Assembly: GCF_014652355.1 (NCBI RefSeq)
Contig: NZ_BMYQ01000004.1
Location: 62,001-126,000 of the forward strand
Length of the DNA: 64,000 nt
Direction: 5' to 3'
Source of the DNA: Gemmobacter lanyuensis
Lineage (GTDB): Bacteria; Pseudomonadota; Alphaproteobacteria; Rhodobacterales; Rhodobacteraceae
Shown here: positions 1-8,702 of the stretch, in pieces
Layout of the letters: every line of letters begins with the position of its first letter
Position numbering within the stretch: position 1 is the stretch's first letter
Made by a program: the position numbers and the translations under genes
The notes under the pieces: generated by a model
What the model was told of the DNA's origin: nothing
The model's input: the letters and a program-made list of their open reading frames with translations, nothing else
Databases searched by the model: none

Positions 1-239
1 TCCGGGGTGCGGCGACGGATGAAGACCGGCTTGCCCAGCCATTTCACGGTCAGCTGCGAACCCACGGCCACGCCCGACACATCGACATAGATCGAGGCAA
101 GGGCGCGCACGTCGGCGGAGGCGTTCATCTGATTGACCAGCGGCCAGACGGCCGCCCCGGTCGCCACTGCGCCGGCACCGGCCGTGGCGTAGTACAGGAA
201 ATCCCTGCGGGTGCCTGCGTGATCTTCTGCGTGGGACAC
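1..239 (-). CDS. petA: Ubiquinol-cytochrome c reductase Rieske iron-sulfur subunit (N-terminal part)
   Basis: This gene runs off the left edge, so only about 79 N-terminal residues are present. The product carries the Rieske [2Fe-2S] centre of the cytochrome bc1 complex, which takes electrons from ubiquinol to cytochrome c1 at the periplasmic face of the inner membrane. Visible are a TRRDFL twin-arginine-type motif near residue 10, a hydrophobic anchor ([15 protein letters not shown]) and the start of the head domain ([16 protein letters not shown]). The cluster-binding half lies outside. I chose a GTG start at 239 because GGAGAA lies six bases upstream and the protein then begins [13 protein letters not shown], as in relatives. 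petB and petC are expected beyond the edge. Confidence 0.9.
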   Translation of the reverse strand, partial: MSHAEDHAGTRRDFLYYATAGAGAVATGAAVWPLVNQMNASADVRALASIYVDVSGVAVGSQLTVKWLGKPVFIRRRTP

Positions 240-519
240 GAGATCTTCTCCCTCTCAAGGGCCGCCTCATGCGACCCATGCAAAATCAGTGGCCGCGGTT
301 GCCCGCAGCCTTGATGGGCGGGTTTTAGCCAAGCGACCCTGCCACGTCCAGCGGTCAAAGGCGCGCAGGCAGGTGGATTGCGCGCTTTTGTCATTGTGTG
401 GCCTTGAAGGCGCGCATGCGCTTCCTATGGGGGCGCTAACGGACGGGGCAGGGGGATGGGCCGGGCCGGGCGGCGTACCGGCCGCCGGGGCCGCCGCGAA
501 GGTGCCTGACGATTCGGGA

Positions 520-1131
520 TCAGGCCTGCGGCGGGCGGCTGATCTGCATCGAGGGGCGGGCCGAAAACTCTGCCTCCCATGCCGCCAGATGCGGATGCGC
601 GGCGCGCCAGCCACGGTCGGCATGACGAAAATCGAGGTATCCCAGCGCGCAGCCCACCGCGATCTGCCCCATGTCGAGCGGACCGTTCAGATGGGCCATC
701 CAGCGCTCTTCGATCGCCCCCAGTGCGCGGGCGATCTTGCCCCATTGCCCTTCGACCCACGGGGAATGGCGCCGCTCCTCGGGGCGGACACGGCCTTCGT
801 AGACCATCAGCAGCGCGGCATCCAGAACGCCGTCCGCTGTCGCCTCAAGCGTCAGCGTTTCCCACAGTTTCGGCGCGGCGGGGTAAAGGCCCGTTCCTGC
901 ACGGTCATCCAGATAGCGGCAGATCACACGGCTGTCATAGATCGCGGGGCCGTCCTCGCGCTCCAGCGCGGGGATCTTGCCCAGCGGGTTCTGATCCAGC
1001 GGCATATTGCCCGGATCGACCGGGGTGCCGGACACCGGCACCAGATCGACCTGATCGGCCAACCCCATTTCATGAAGCGCGACCATGACCTTCCGCACAT
1101 AGGGCGAGGTGGGTGAATGATAGAGCCGCAT
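520..1131 (-). CDS. Glutathione S-transferase family protein
   Basis: A 203-residue protein with the thioredoxin-fold N-terminal domain of cytosolic glutathione S-transferases (MRLYHSPTSPYVRKVMVALHE, the NPLGKIPALE turn holding the cis-proline, and the DSRVICRYLD glutathione-binding segment near residues 65-75), followed by an all-helical C-terminal domain. It would conjugate or reduce substrates with glutathione in the cytoplasm; the substrate cannot be told. The length is normal for the family. It is transcribed towards petA with about 280 bases between them; in that gap I see no further gene, only the upstream region of petA. Confidence 0.85.
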   Translation of the reverse strand: MRLYHSPTSPYVRKVMVALHEMGLADQVDLVPVSGTPVDPGNMPLDQNPLGKIPALEREDGPAIYDSRVICRYLDDRAGTGLYPAAPKLWETLTLEATADGVLDAALLMVYEGRVRPEERRHSPWVEGQWGKIARALGAIEERWMAHLNGPLDMGQIAVGCALGYLDFRHADRGWRAAHPHLAAWEAEFSARPSMQISRPPQA

Positions 1132-1218
1132 ATTGCCCCCCGAGGTGATCGATTCGGGTTCAGCATAAGACGGCCCATTCCGGCAGGGAACCTATGTGCG
1201 CAATCCGTGGGCAGAAAA

Positions 1219-1255
1219 GAAAAAGACCGCCGGGTTTCCCGCGGCGGTCTTTTTT
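1219..1255. terminator. Bidirectional intrinsic terminator between rpmJ and the GST gene
   Basis: A GACCGCC...GGCGGTC stem is flanked by an A-run on the left and a T-run on the right, so it can end transcription in both directions. It lies just beyond the rpmJ stop codon on the minus strand. Confidence 0.85.
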
Positions 1256-1275
1256 GCATTTCTGCGGCTGAAGCC

Positions 1276-1401
1276 TCAGCCCTGACGGGCTTTGTAGCGC
1301 TTCTGCGTCTTGTTGATCACATAGACGCGGCCCTTGCGGCGCACGACCTGGCAGTCGCGGTGACGCAACTTCAGCGAGCGGAGCGAGTTCTTGACCTTCA
1401 T
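1276..1401 (-). CDS. rpmJ: 50S ribosomal protein L36
   Basis: A 41-residue basic protein beginning [20 protein letters not shown] and ending [11 protein letters not shown]. This is the alphaproteobacterial form of L36, a structural protein of the large ribosomal subunit. It is a little longer than the 38-residue E. coli form and keeps only part of the zinc-binding Cys/His set (one Cys and one His visible), as in the zinc-independent C-minus type. GGAG lies about six bases upstream of the ATG. It stands alone, followed by a strong hairpin terminator and preceded by tRNA-Val on the same strand, with which it may share a transcript. Confidence 0.95.
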   Translation of the reverse strand: MKVKNSLRSLKLRHRDCQVVRRKGRVYVINKTQKRYKARQG

Positions 1402-1468
1402 GGCCGTCTCCTTTTCGCGGCGCGCGTGCGCCTTGAATTCAAAATGCCTTCTTGCGAAAGCGGTGAAA

Positions 1469-1543
1469 TGGTGGGCGGTACTGGGATCGAACCAGTGGCC
1501 ACTACGATGTCAACGTAGTGCTCTACCGCTGAGCTAACCGCCC
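1469..1543 (-). tRNA. tRNA-Val (anticodon GAC)
   Basis: On the minus strand a full cloverleaf can be drawn: acceptor GGGCGGT pairing with ACCGCCC, a D-arm with GGTAGAGC, anticodon stem CTACG/CGTAG with loop TTGACAT (anticodon GAC, valine), a T-arm with GGTTCGATCCC, discriminator A, and an encoded CCA end. Length is 75 bases including CCA. Confidence 0.95.
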
Positions 1544-1618
1544 ACACGCCGTCCGGTTCTGCCACTGCAACCTTCGTCAAAGTCGAAAGCTGCGGGCCGT
1601 TCCGCCTCGGTGAAGGGG

Positions 1619-1647
1619 TCTATAAATAGAGTCGCCGAGGTGTTCAA
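1619..1647 (-). promoter_or_regulatory. Sigma-70-type promoter for tRNA-Val
   Basis: On the minus strand TTGAAC and TATAGA are separated by exactly 17 bases, about 75 bases upstream of the tRNA 5' end. This is a good match to the housekeeping consensus and in the right place for the tRNA-Val transcript. Confidence 0.6.
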
Positions 1648-1676
1648 GAGGGTTTCGGCAGACAAAATTTCCGCGC

Positions 1677-1690
1677 TATAGCTTTTCTTA
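1677..1690 (+). promoter_or_regulatory. Minus-10-like box implying a leaderless transcript
   Basis: TATAGC at 1677-1682 ends seven bases before the ATG of the amidohydrolase, and the intervening bases contain no ribosome binding site. A -35 element is weak (TTTCGG about 18 bases upstream). Confidence 0.35.
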
Positions 1691-2565
1691 TGAGTTTCAG
1701 GACCGCAACAGCAGCCTTTGAACTGATCCGCCCGCTGCGGCAGGAAACCCCCTTGGTGTTTTCCTCGCCGCACAGCGGCCGGGCCTATGCGCCCGAATTC
1801 CTGCAGCGCGCGCAGCTGGATGCCTTGGAAATAAGGTCTTCGGAAGATGCATTCGTGGATGATCTTTTCGCCTCGGTGCCGGGGCGGGGGGCGCCCTTCC
1901 TCAAGGCCAATGCCCCGCGCGCCTATCTGGACCTGAACCGCGCCGCGGATGAACTGGACCCCGCATTGATCGAAGGTCTGGTCCGCGCGCCGCATAATCC
2001 GCGAATCTCTTCGGGTCTGGGGGTGATTCCCCGCGTCGTGGCGCAGGGCCGCCCGATCTATCATGGCAAGATCACCCGTGCCGAGGCCGATGACCGCATT
2101 GCCCGCGTCTGGCGGCCCTATCACGCGGCGCTTCAGGGGTTGATGGAAGAAACGCTGCAAACCTTTGGCGAGGCGGTGTTGATCGACTGCCATTCCATGC
2201 CGCATGAGGCGATCGAGACGCAGGGCCGCCCCGGCGCCCTTCCGCCCGAGGTGGTGCTGGGCGACCGGTTTGGTGCCGCAGCCAGCCGCGATGTGACCGA
2301 CCGGCTGGAAATGGCCTTCCGGCGCGCCGGGCTGCGGGTGGCGCGCAATGCGCCCTTTGCGGGCGCCTATATCGCGCAGGCCTATGGCCGACCCTCGCGC
2401 CGGCAGCATGTGGTGCAGGTGGAAATCGACCGCGCGCTTTACCTTGATGAGGCACGGGTGGCCAAACGTCCCGATTTTGCGGCCTTCCAGCAGCTGATCG
2501 AGGGTGTCCTTTCCGAAGTCATCGCGGCGTTCCGCCCCGGGCGGACAGCCCTGGCGGCCGAATAG
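1690..2565 (+). CDS. N-formylglutamate amidohydrolase family protein
   Basis: A 291-residue protein of the FGase family, metal-dependent cytoplasmic hydrolases that remove the formyl group of N-formyl-L-glutamate. The family start (PLVFSSPHSGR near residues 20-31), the acidic SEDAFVDDLF segment, AYLDLNRA, and the metal/active-site stretch LIDCHSMP near residue 160 are all visible. No other histidine-utilisation genes are adjacent, so a role in histidine degradation is not shown; many family members act on unknown N-acyl substrates. There is no Shine-Dalgarno before the ATG, and a TATAGC box at 1677-1682 would start the transcript right at the start codon, so the mRNA may be leaderless. It converges with dinB. 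Confidence 0.82.
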   Translation: MSFRTATAAFELIRPLRQETPLVFSSPHSGRAYAPEFLQRAQLDALEIRSSEDAFVDDLFASVPGRGAPFLKANAPRAYLDLNRAADELDPALIEGLVRAPHNPRISSGLGVIPRVVAQGRPIYHGKITRAEADDRIARVWRPYHAALQGLMEETLQTFGEAVLIDCHSMPHEAIETQGRPGALPPEVVLGDRFGAAASRDVTDRLEMAFRRAGLRVARNAPFAGAYIAQAYGRPSRRQHVVQVEIDRALYLDEARVAKRPDFAAFQQLIEGVLSEVIAAFRPGRTALAAE

Positions 2566-2567
2566 GC

Positions 2568-3821
2568 TTAGCGCAGGGCGCGGCCCTTGATGATGGCATC
2601 CCGCCCGAATCGCGCGCGGATGGCATCGGTCGCCTGTTCGGCGCGGGCGCGGGTCACCGCCTGCGGGTCGAGCAGATCGCCCCCCGCATCCGCCGCACTG
2701 CCCGGCGCAAGATCCGACAGCCCCACCCCGATCAGCCGATAGGCCGCCCCCCCCGGCACCTGATCGAACAGCGCGCGCGCCTCGCGATACAGACGGTCGG
2801 CCATTTGGGTGGGGCTGGTCAGGCCGTGGCGGCGGGTGATCTGGGTGAAATCCGCGCGCTTGAGCTTGAGCGTCACGGTCCGCCCCGACAGATCCTTGGC
2901 CTTGGCGCGGTCGGCCACCTGCACCGAGAGGCGCCACAAATGACCATCCAGCAGATCGCCATCCTGCGTGTCTTCGTTGAAGGTGGTTTCCTTGGAAATC
3001 GACTTGAGCTTTTCATCGCGGCTCACGCGGCGGCGGTCCTGCCCGCGCGCCAGATGCCAGAGCCGGTCGCCCATCTGGCCGAACCGCGCGACCAGATCGG
3101 CCTGATCCCAGCGCAAGAGATCGGCGATAGTGCGGATGCCCGCGCGTTCCAGCGCGGCCTGCGTGGCGGTGCCCACGCCCCAGATGATGCGAACCGGGCG
3201 GGGTGTCAGGAAATCGGCCGTCTCGGCCCGGCCGATGATCGAAAACCCGCGCGGCTTTTCCAGATCCGAGGCGATTTTGGCCAGAAACTTGTTGTGCGAC
3301 AGCCCGACCGAGCCGGAAATCCCCAGCTCCGTCTCCATCCGCCGGATCAGCCGCGCCAGCATCACCGCCGGGGGCGCCCCGTGCAGGCGCGCGGTGCCTG
3401 TCAGATCAAGGAAGGCCTCATCGAGGCTGAGCGGTTCGATGGCGGGGGTCAGATCCTCCATCATCTGGCGGATCTGGCGTGACACCTCGGCATAGACCTG
3501 CATCCGCGGGCGTACCACCACCGCCTCGGGGCAGAGCTTCAGCGCCTGAAACATCGGCATGGCCGACCGCACCCCGGAAATCCGCGCAATATAGCAACAG
3601 GTCGAAACCACCCCGCGCGTGCCGCCCCCCACGATCACGGGCTTGTCGCGCAGCCCCGGATTGTCGCGCTTTTCGACCGAGGCATAAAAGGCGTCGCAAT
3701 CCATATGCGCGATGGACAGATCGAACAGTTCGGGATGCGACAGAATACGCGGCGACCGGCACTGCGGGCAGCGCGGGCCGGTGTCAAAGCAGGTCAGGCA
3801 GGAACGGCACAGGGCGGGCAT
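2568..3821 (-). CDS. dinB: DNA polymerase IV (Y family) with Cys-rich N-terminal extension
   Basis: A 417-residue translesion polymerase that copies damaged DNA with low fidelity. The palm motif IAHMDCDAFYASVE (near residue 37) and the catalytic SLDEAFLDLTG carry the metal-binding acidic residues; helix-hairpin-helix and little-finger regions follow. Unlike E. coli DinB it starts with about 30 extra residues holding five cysteines (Cys 5, 8, 11, 18, 21), which look like a small metal-binding knuckle. I took the ATG at 3821 as start because the upstream in-frame stretch is Pro/Arg-rich and lies beyond the end of the dadA terminator. No clear LexA box (GTTC-N7-GTTC) is seen in the short upstream gap. 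Confidence 0.9.
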   Translation of the reverse strand: MPALCRSCLTCFDTGPRCPQCRSPRILSHPELFDLSIAHMDCDAFYASVEKRDNPGLRDKPVIVGGGTRGVVSTCCYIARISGVRSAMPMFQALKLCPEAVVVRPRMQVYAEVSRQIRQMMEDLTPAIEPLSLDEAFLDLTGTARLHGAPPAVMLARLIRRMETELGISGSVGLSHNKFLAKIASDLEKPRGFSIIGRAETADFLTPRPVRIIWGVGTATQAALERAGIRTIADLLRWDQADLVARFGQMGDRLWHLARGQDRRRVSRDEKLKSISKETTFNEDTQDGDLLDGHLWRLSVQVADRAKAKDLSGRTVTLKLKRADFTQITRRHGLTSPTQMADRLYREARALFDQVPGGAAYRLIGVGLSDLAPGSAADAGGDLLDPQAVTRARAEQATDAIRARFGRDAIIKGRALR

Positions 3822-3858
3822 GGTGCAATCTACCACGCCCGCCCGTGAAGGTGAGGGG

Positions 3859-3891
3859 CAAAAAACGGGGGCCGGGCGAACCCGGCCCCCC
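3859..3891 (-). terminator. Intrinsic terminator of dadA
   Basis: A GGGGGCCGGG/CCCGGCCCCC stem with a GCGAA loop is followed on the minus strand by TTTTTT, nine bases after the dadA stop codon. Confidence 0.85.
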
Positions 3892-3898
3892 CGATGCC

Positions 3899-5197
3899 TC
3901 ACTCGGCCGGGACGGGGCGCAGCACCGGGGAAGTGGCGCGTTTGCCCTCATACCGTGCATAGCCGAGGTCGGCATGTTCGATCTCTGGCACGCGACCCGA
4001 AATCAGATCCGCCAGCAGACGGCCCGAGCCGCAGGACATCGTCCAGCCCAAGGTGCCGTGGCCGGTGTTGAGGAACAGGTTCGGAATGGGCGAACGGCCC
4101 ACGATCGGCGTGCCGTCGGGCGTCATCGGGCGCAGGCCGGTCCAGAATTCGGCCTTGGACTGGTCGCCCGCGCCCCCGAACAGGTCTTCCACCGAATGGG
4201 TCAGCGTGGCCTGCCGCTTGGGGTTCAGCGACAGGTCAAAGCCCGCGATTTCGGCCATGCCGCCCACGCGGATACGGTCGCCCAGACGGGTGATGGCAAT
4301 CTTGTAGGTTTCGTCCATCACGGTGGACACCGGCGCGCGGTCGGCATCGACGATCGGCACGGTGATCGAATAGCCCTTGAGCGGATAGACCGGCAGCTTG
4401 ATACCCAGCGGGGCCGCAAGGAAGGGCGAATAAGACCCCATCGCCAGCACGAAGCTGTCGGCATGGACACGGCCTTCCGAGGTCTCGACCGAGGACACGC
4501 GCCCCATTTCCACATTCAGCCGCTGGATCGACACGCCCCAGCGGAACTTGACGCCCGCGGCGGCGGCCATATCGGCCAGACGGTTGGTGAACTTGAAGCA
4601 ATCGCCGGTTTCATCGCCCGGCAGACGCAGCCCGCCCATGATCTTGTCGGCCGAAGCGGCAAGCCCCGGTTCGGCGGCCACGCAGCCCGCGCGGTCCAGC
4701 ACCTCGAAGGCCACGCCGTCTTCGCGCAGCACCTCGATGTCCTTCGCGGCGCCTTCCACCTGCTTTTGCGTCCGGAACAGCTGCAGCGTGCCCTGGGTGC
4801 GTTCGTCATAGGTGATGCCGGTTTCAGCGCGCAGCTCGCCCAGACAATCGCGCGAATATTCCGCCAGCCGCACCATGCGCGATTTGTTCACGTGATAGGC
4901 CTCGGCGGTGCAGTTCATCAGCATCTTCGCCATCCACGACAGTTTGGCGAAGTCCGGGCGCGGCTGGATGACCAGCGGTGCATGCTTCTGGAACATCCAC
5001 TTGACCGCCTTGAGCGGGATGCCCGGCGCAGCCCAAGGGGCGGAATAGCCGGGGCTGACCTCACCGGCATTGGCAAAGCTCGTTTCCAGCGCCGGGGCGG
5101 CCTGACGGTCGATCACCGTCACCTCATGCCCCTGACGCGCCAGATACCAGGCCGAGGTGACACCGATGACGCCCGCACCGAGGATGACGATTTTCAT
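3899..5197 (-). CDS. dadA: D-amino acid dehydrogenase (small subunit DadA)
   Basis: A 432-residue FAD flavoprotein that oxidises D-amino acids (classically D-alanine) to 2-oxo acids at the membrane, passing electrons to quinone. It opens with the dinucleotide-binding signature ([19 protein letters not shown]), has the DadA-specific [17 protein letters not shown] stretch near residues 45-60, and ends with the FAD-binding [19 protein letters not shown]. Length matches E. coli DadA (432). The start at 5197 puts the Rossmann motif at the N-terminus; the in-frame upstream extension is not typical. No alanine racemase is adjacent. The divergent gap to qmcA (5198-5462) contains a TTCTT-TCG-AAGAA palindrome near 5283 but no clear Lrp site. 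Confidence 0.92.
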   Translation of the reverse strand: MKIVILGAGVIGVTSAWYLARQGHEVTVIDRQAAPALETSFANAGEVSPGYSAPWAAPGIPLKAVKWMFQKHAPLVIQPRPDFAKLSWMAKMLMNCTAEAYHVNKSRMVRLAEYSRDCLGELRAETGITYDERTQGTLQLFRTQKQVEGAAKDIEVLREDGVAFEVLDRAGCVAAEPGLAASADKIMGGLRLPGDETGDCFKFTNRLADMAAAAGVKFRWGVSIQRLNVEMGRVSSVETSEGRVHADSFVLAMGSYSPFLAAPLGIKLPVYPLKGYSITVPIVDADRAPVSTVMDETYKIAITRLGDRIRVGGMAEIAGFDLSLNPKRQATLTHSVEDLFGGAGDQSKAEFWTGLRPMTPDGTPIVGRSPIPNLFLNTGHGTLGWTMSCGSGRLLADLISGRVPEIEHADLGYARYEGKRATSPVLRPVPAE

Positions 5198-5462
5198 GGC
5201 CCGCTCCGCCGTTAAACTGTTGTGAGAGAATGATACCTTTCCGCCATGGGATTTCTTGGCGTTCTCTGTCGCGGCGCGAGCCTTCTTTCGAAGAAATCTG
5301 CGGCAAGTGGCGTCATGATGGTGGAAATTTCTGCACCTGTCCAATCAGGCGCAAGATTGCAGCGCCATATCGTCCAATCGCGGCGGAATCATCTGCCTCT
5401 TGCTTGTGCGGTTTGTGAAGTCCATCCTGACCACATCATTTCAGTGCGGAGTTTCAGGGACC

Positions 5463-6344
5463 ATGAACAACCAAGCCCTTCTGGGCGGCAATGCGATTTT
5501 CCTCGCCCTTGCGGCCTTCATCATCCTCTGCATCTTCCTTGGGGTCCGCATCGTGCCCCAAAGCCAGAAACATGTGGTCGAACGCTTTGGCAAACTGCGC
5601 GCGGTGCTGGGGCCGGGGATCAACTTTGTCGTGCCCTTCCTCGACCGGATCGCGCACAAGGTTTCGATCCTGGAACGTCAGCTGCCCAATGCGATGCAGG
5701 ATGCCATCACCGCCGACAACGTGCTGGTGAAGGTCGAAACCTCGGTCTTCTACCGCATCATCGAACCGGAAAAGACCGTCTACCGGATCCGCGATGTGGA
5801 TGCCGCCATTGCCACCACCGTCGCCGGGATCGTCCGCAGCGAGATCGGCAAGATGGAGTTGGATCAGGTGCAATCGAACCGCGCCGATCTGATTTTCAAG
5901 GTGCGCGAGCAGGTCGCCGCCATGGTCGATGACTGGGGGATCGAGGTCACGCGCGCCGAGGTTCTGGACGTGAACCTCGACGAGGCCACGCGCGCCGCCA
6001 TGCTGCAGCAGCTGAACGCCGAACGCGCCCGCCGCGCCCAGGTGACCGAGGCCGAGGGCAAGAAGCGCGCGGTCGAGCTGAATGCCGAGGCCGAGCTTTA
6101 CGCCGCCGAACAGCAGGCCAAGGCCCGCCGCGTGCTGGCCGATGCCGAAGCCTATGCCACCGGCGTCATCGCCGAGGCGATCAAGCAGAGCGGGCTTGAG
6201 GCGGCGCAATATCAGGTCGCGCTGAAACAGGTCGAGGCGCTGGCCGAGGTCGCCAAGGGCGACGGAAAGCAGACGATCCTGCTGCCCGCCCATGCGCTGG
6301 ATGCCTTTGCCAATGCCTTCGGGATGCTGAAGGGGCGCGGCTGA
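5463..6344 (+). CDS. qmcA: SPFH/Band 7 membrane protein, QmcA/stomatin-like
   Basis: A 293-residue protein with one N-terminal membrane segment (ALAAFIILCIFLGV, residues 12-25), then the SPFH domain (RIVPQSQKHVVERFGK onwards) and a long alanine/glutamate-rich coiled coil (residues 180-245). Such proteins oligomerise into membrane scaffolds and affect membrane-protease or membrane-quality functions. The next gene encodes a short NfeD-like protein and starts inside this stop codon (TGATG), the classic stomatin/NfeD pairing, which supports a common complex. Start chosen at 5463 because the protein then begins directly before the transmembrane segment. Confidence 0.9.
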   Translation: MNNQALLGGNAIFLALAAFIILCIFLGVRIVPQSQKHVVERFGKLRAVLGPGINFVVPFLDRIAHKVSILERQLPNAMQDAITADNVLVKVETSVFYRIIEPEKTVYRIRDVDAAIATTVAGIVRSEIGKMELDQVQSNRADLIFKVREQVAAMVDDWGIEVTRAEVLDVNLDEATRAAMLQQLNAERARRAQVTEAEGKKRAVELNAEAELYAAEQQAKARRVLADAEAYATGVIAEAIKQSGLEAAQYQVALKQVEALAEVAKGDGKQTILLPAHALDAFANAFGMLKGRG

Positions 6345-6604
6345 TGGTCTGGTGGCTCTGGGTCGTGGCGGGCTTTGCCCTGGGCATCGTCGAGGTGATC
6401 CTGCCCGGCTATGTCTTTCTGGGCTTTGCCTGCGGCGCCGTGCTGGTGGGGCTGGTGCTGTGGACGGGCTGGATTGCGCTGTCGCTGGCCGCGCAGATCG
6501 CGGTGTTCGCCGTTGTGTCGCTGGGGGCCTGGCTGGGATTGCGGGCGCTGTTCCCGTTCCAGCGCGGGTCGGTCAAACACTGGACGCGGGACATCAACGA
6601 CTGA
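6344..6604 (+). CDS. Short NfeD family membrane protein
   Basis: An 86-residue protein that is mostly hydrophobic (three helices, roughly residues 3-22, 26-42 and 48-66) with a short basic tail. It matches the short NfeD class found next to QmcA/YbbK genes but lacks most of the soluble OB-fold domain of longer NfeD proteins. It overlaps the qmcA stop by one base, so the two are translationally coupled and probably form one membrane complex. Its biochemical role is unknown in general. Confidence 0.8.
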   Translation: MVWWLWVVAGFALGIVEVILPGYVFLGFACGAVLVGLVLWTGWIALSLAAQIAVFAVVSLGAWLGLRALFPFQRGSVKHWTRDIND

Positions 6605-6667
6605 GCGGGAACCTTTGCGGCGCCCGGCGGGTTGGTCAATCGGATACCCTGAACCTGGGAGAACGAG

Positions 6668-7012
6668 ATGGCTGATATCCGCAGAACCGACGTGCCCCCG
6701 TCGTCGACAAACATCCAGGCCGAGTCGCGCAGCTCGGGCGGGATGGGGGTGATCCTGTTCATTCTGGGCGGGGTGATCGCGCTTCTGGCCGTGCTGTGGT
6801 TCGCACAGACCCCGGATCGCGATGCGACCCCTGCGCCGATCGTGCAGGAAGAGGGCGATGTGAACACCACGATCGAGGCGCCTGATCCCACCGCCCCGAA
6901 CACCGAGCCTGAACCCCCGGTCCCCGCGGACCCGGTGCCTGACAGCCCGTCGCCCGCCGATCCGGTGACACCACAGCCTGAGGCGACGACGCCCCCGGCC
7001 ACCAACAACTGA
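6668..7012 (+). CDS. Single-pass membrane protein with Pro/Glu-rich tail, unknown function
   Basis: A 114-residue protein of unknown function. About 25 polar residues are followed by one membrane helix (GVILFILGGVIALLAVLWFA, residues 27-46) and a 65-residue tail composed largely of proline, aspartate, glutamate, threonine and alanine, which is likely disordered and outside the cytoplasm. GGGAGAACGAG precedes the ATG at a good distance. It lies 63 bases after the nfeD-like gene and ends in front of a strong terminator, so it may belong to the qmcA operon. No enzyme motif is visible. Confidence 0.7.
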   Translation: MADIRRTDVPPSSTNIQAESRSSGGMGVILFILGGVIALLAVLWFAQTPDRDATPAPIVQEEGDVNTTIEAPDPTAPNTEPEPPVPADPVPDSPSPADPVTPQPEATTPPATNN

Positions 7013-7020
7013 ACCTAGGC

Positions 7021-7050
7021 AAAAGGGCGGCCCGATGGACCGCCCTTTTT
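7021..7050. terminator. Intrinsic terminator after the Pro-rich membrane protein gene
   Basis: AAAAGGGCGG pairs with CCGCCCTTTT around a short loop, leaving a T-run on the plus strand and an A-run start that also suits minus-strand reading from pyrF. Confidence 0.85.
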
Positions 7051-7095
7051 CATTTCGCCAAGCTTCATAGGCTTGGTCGGGCAGCGACCCTTGGC

Positions 7096-7794
7096 TCAGC
7101 CGCGCGGCGGCAGCTCGGCCACGACGGCGGCGGCGGCGGCGCGCGGGTCGTCGGCCTTCCAGATCGGGCGCCCCACGACGATGTGGTTGGCGCCATCGCC
7201 AATCGCCTGTGCCGGCGTGGCCACGCGTTTCTGATCGCCAAGCGCGGCCCCTGCCGGGCGCACCCCCGGCGTCACGATCAGCTTGCCCTTGGCTTGCGGC
7301 AGGGCGCGGATCATTGCGGCCTCTTGCGGGCTGGCGATCACGCCATCGGCCCCGGCCTCCAGCGCGCGGGCGGCGCGCTCCAGCGTGATCTCGTGGATAT
7401 CGCCGGGGATGATCAGGTTTGCATCTAGATCCGCCCGGTCGAGCGAGGTCAGGACCGTCACCGCAAGGATCTTGAGGTCAGTCCCGCCCTTGCCCTCGGC
7501 CGCGGCGCGCACGACCTGCGGGTCGCCATGCACGGTCAGGAAATCCAGCCCGTGCTGGGCAATGCCGCGCACCGCCGCCTCGATCGTGGCGCCGATGTCG
7601 AACAGCTTCATGTCCAGAAAGACGCGCTTGCCCTGTTCATGCTTCAGCTCATTGGCCAGCGCGAAGCCGCCGCCCGTCAGCATCCCCAGCCCAATCTTGT
7701 AAAAGCTGGCCGCATCCCCGATGCGATTGGCAAGGTCGAGCCCCTGCACCACGTTCGGCACGTCGAGTGCCACGATCAGACGGTCGTCGCTCAT
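7096..7794 (-). CDS. pyrF: Orotidine 5'-phosphate decarboxylase
   Basis: A 232-residue cytoplasmic TIM-barrel enzyme making UMP from orotidine 5'-phosphate, the last step of pyrimidine synthesis. The N-terminal strand LIVALDVPN, the catalytic FLDMKLFDIGATIEAAV motif (residues about 57-73, with the Asp-Lys-x-x-Asp charge network), and the phosphate-binding TPGVRPAG and HIVVGRPI segments are present. Length is typical. The start at 7794 gives MSDDRLIVALD; the long upstream in-frame extension runs into the divergent gene and is not real. Confidence 0.93.
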   Translation of the reverse strand: MSDDRLIVALDVPNVVQGLDLANRIGDAASFYKIGLGMLTGGGFALANELKHEQGKRVFLDMKLFDIGATIEAAVRGIAQHGLDFLTVHGDPQVVRAAAEGKGGTDLKILAVTVLTSLDRADLDANLIIPGDIHEITLERAARALEAGADGVIASPQEAAMIRALPQAKGKLIVTPGVRPAGAALGDQKRVATPAQAIGDGANHIVVGRPIWKADDPRAAAAAVVAELPPRG

Positions 7795-7930
7795 GCGGGG
7801 CTCCTTATGAAAGATGGCGGGGGTTTGCGGCGGGCTTGGGCGCATGTCAAGCACCGCCAGCCCCTTCAGGCGCGATTGACAGGGGCCGGGGCCGCGTGGT
7901 CGAGTCTTGGAAAACATTTTGAGGCCTTTC

Positions 7931-8701
7931 ATGCAGATCAACCTCAGTTTCGACCGCCCGGAAGAGGGGCCTGACTCTGGCCCGGTGACGGTCGGCTGGT
8001 TCCTGACCAGCGACAAGGGCGCGATCCTTTATGATGCGCCCGAACGCGTCAGCTATCGCCAGACGAACCGCAGCCACTCGAAATCGGCCAGCCGCTGCCC
8101 CGCGGTGATCCAACTGGAAAGTCGCTATTTCATGGTGAAATGCCCGTTTGACATCCACATCGGCTTTGGCCGCGATGACAAGGGCAAACCGCATCTGATC
8201 AACCGGGCGGGAACGGCCTCCAGCATCCGCGGCAACAAGCTGGGCGAGGTGCTGACCCTGGTCAACGAAGCCGAATGGCGCTATCCCGACCGGCCCACCA
8301 TCCAGCTGTCGCTTCCTTACTGCTTCATTGCGGATGAGACGGTCTATGTGACGCAGCTGTCGGCTTTCATGCATTACCGCCCCGATCCGCTGCCCGGCAC
8401 CATCTTTGGCGGGCGCTTCCCGCTGAACATCTGGCCGCGGCCGCTGATGTGGGCCTTTGAATGGCATGACCCGACCAAGGACATCATCCTGCGCCGGGGC
8501 GAGCCGCTGTTCTATGTCCAGTTTGAGGCCAATGGCCCGGACCGACCGGTGCAGCTGGTGCAGGCCGAGCGCACGCCGGAACTGCAAACCTATATGGAAC
8601 AGATCGGTGGCGTGGTGAATTACGTCAACCAGACCTTCGGCCTGTTCAAGGCGGCCGAGGCGATGCGCCCCGCCAAGCTGCTGAAACGCAAGGAGGACTG
8701 A
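7931..8701 (+). CDS. Conserved protein of unknown function
   Basis: A 256-residue soluble protein that I do not recognise. It has no signal peptide or membrane segment and is rich in aromatic residues (for example INIWPRPLMWAFEWHD-like stretch near residue 170, with the Trp/Pro cluster FPLNIWPRPLMWAFEW). It starts with MQINLSFDRP after a good ribosome site and ends with a basic tail (KLLKRKED). It is followed after one base by a beta-propeller gene on the same strand, so the two are probably co-transcribed. An iron/2-oxoglutarate enzyme-like fold is conceivable from the many His/Asp residues, but I see no diagnostic motif. Confidence 0.7.
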   Translation: MQINLSFDRPEEGPDSGPVTVGWFLTSDKGAILYDAPERVSYRQTNRSHSKSASRCPAVIQLESRYFMVKCPFDIHIGFGRDDKGKPHLINRAGTASSIRGNKLGEVLTLVNEAEWRYPDRPTIQLSLPYCFIADETVYVTQLSAFMHYRPDPLPGTIFGGRFPLNIWPRPLMWAFEWHDPTKDIILRRGEPLFYVQFEANGPDRPVQLVQAERTPELQTYMEQIGGVVNYVNQTFGLFKAAEAMRPAKLLKRKED

Positions 8702-8702
8702 G

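Noticed and set aside
3479-5215. A 578-codon plus-strand frame opposite dinB and dadA
   Set aside because: Crosses the dadA terminator and two real genes; antisense artefact.
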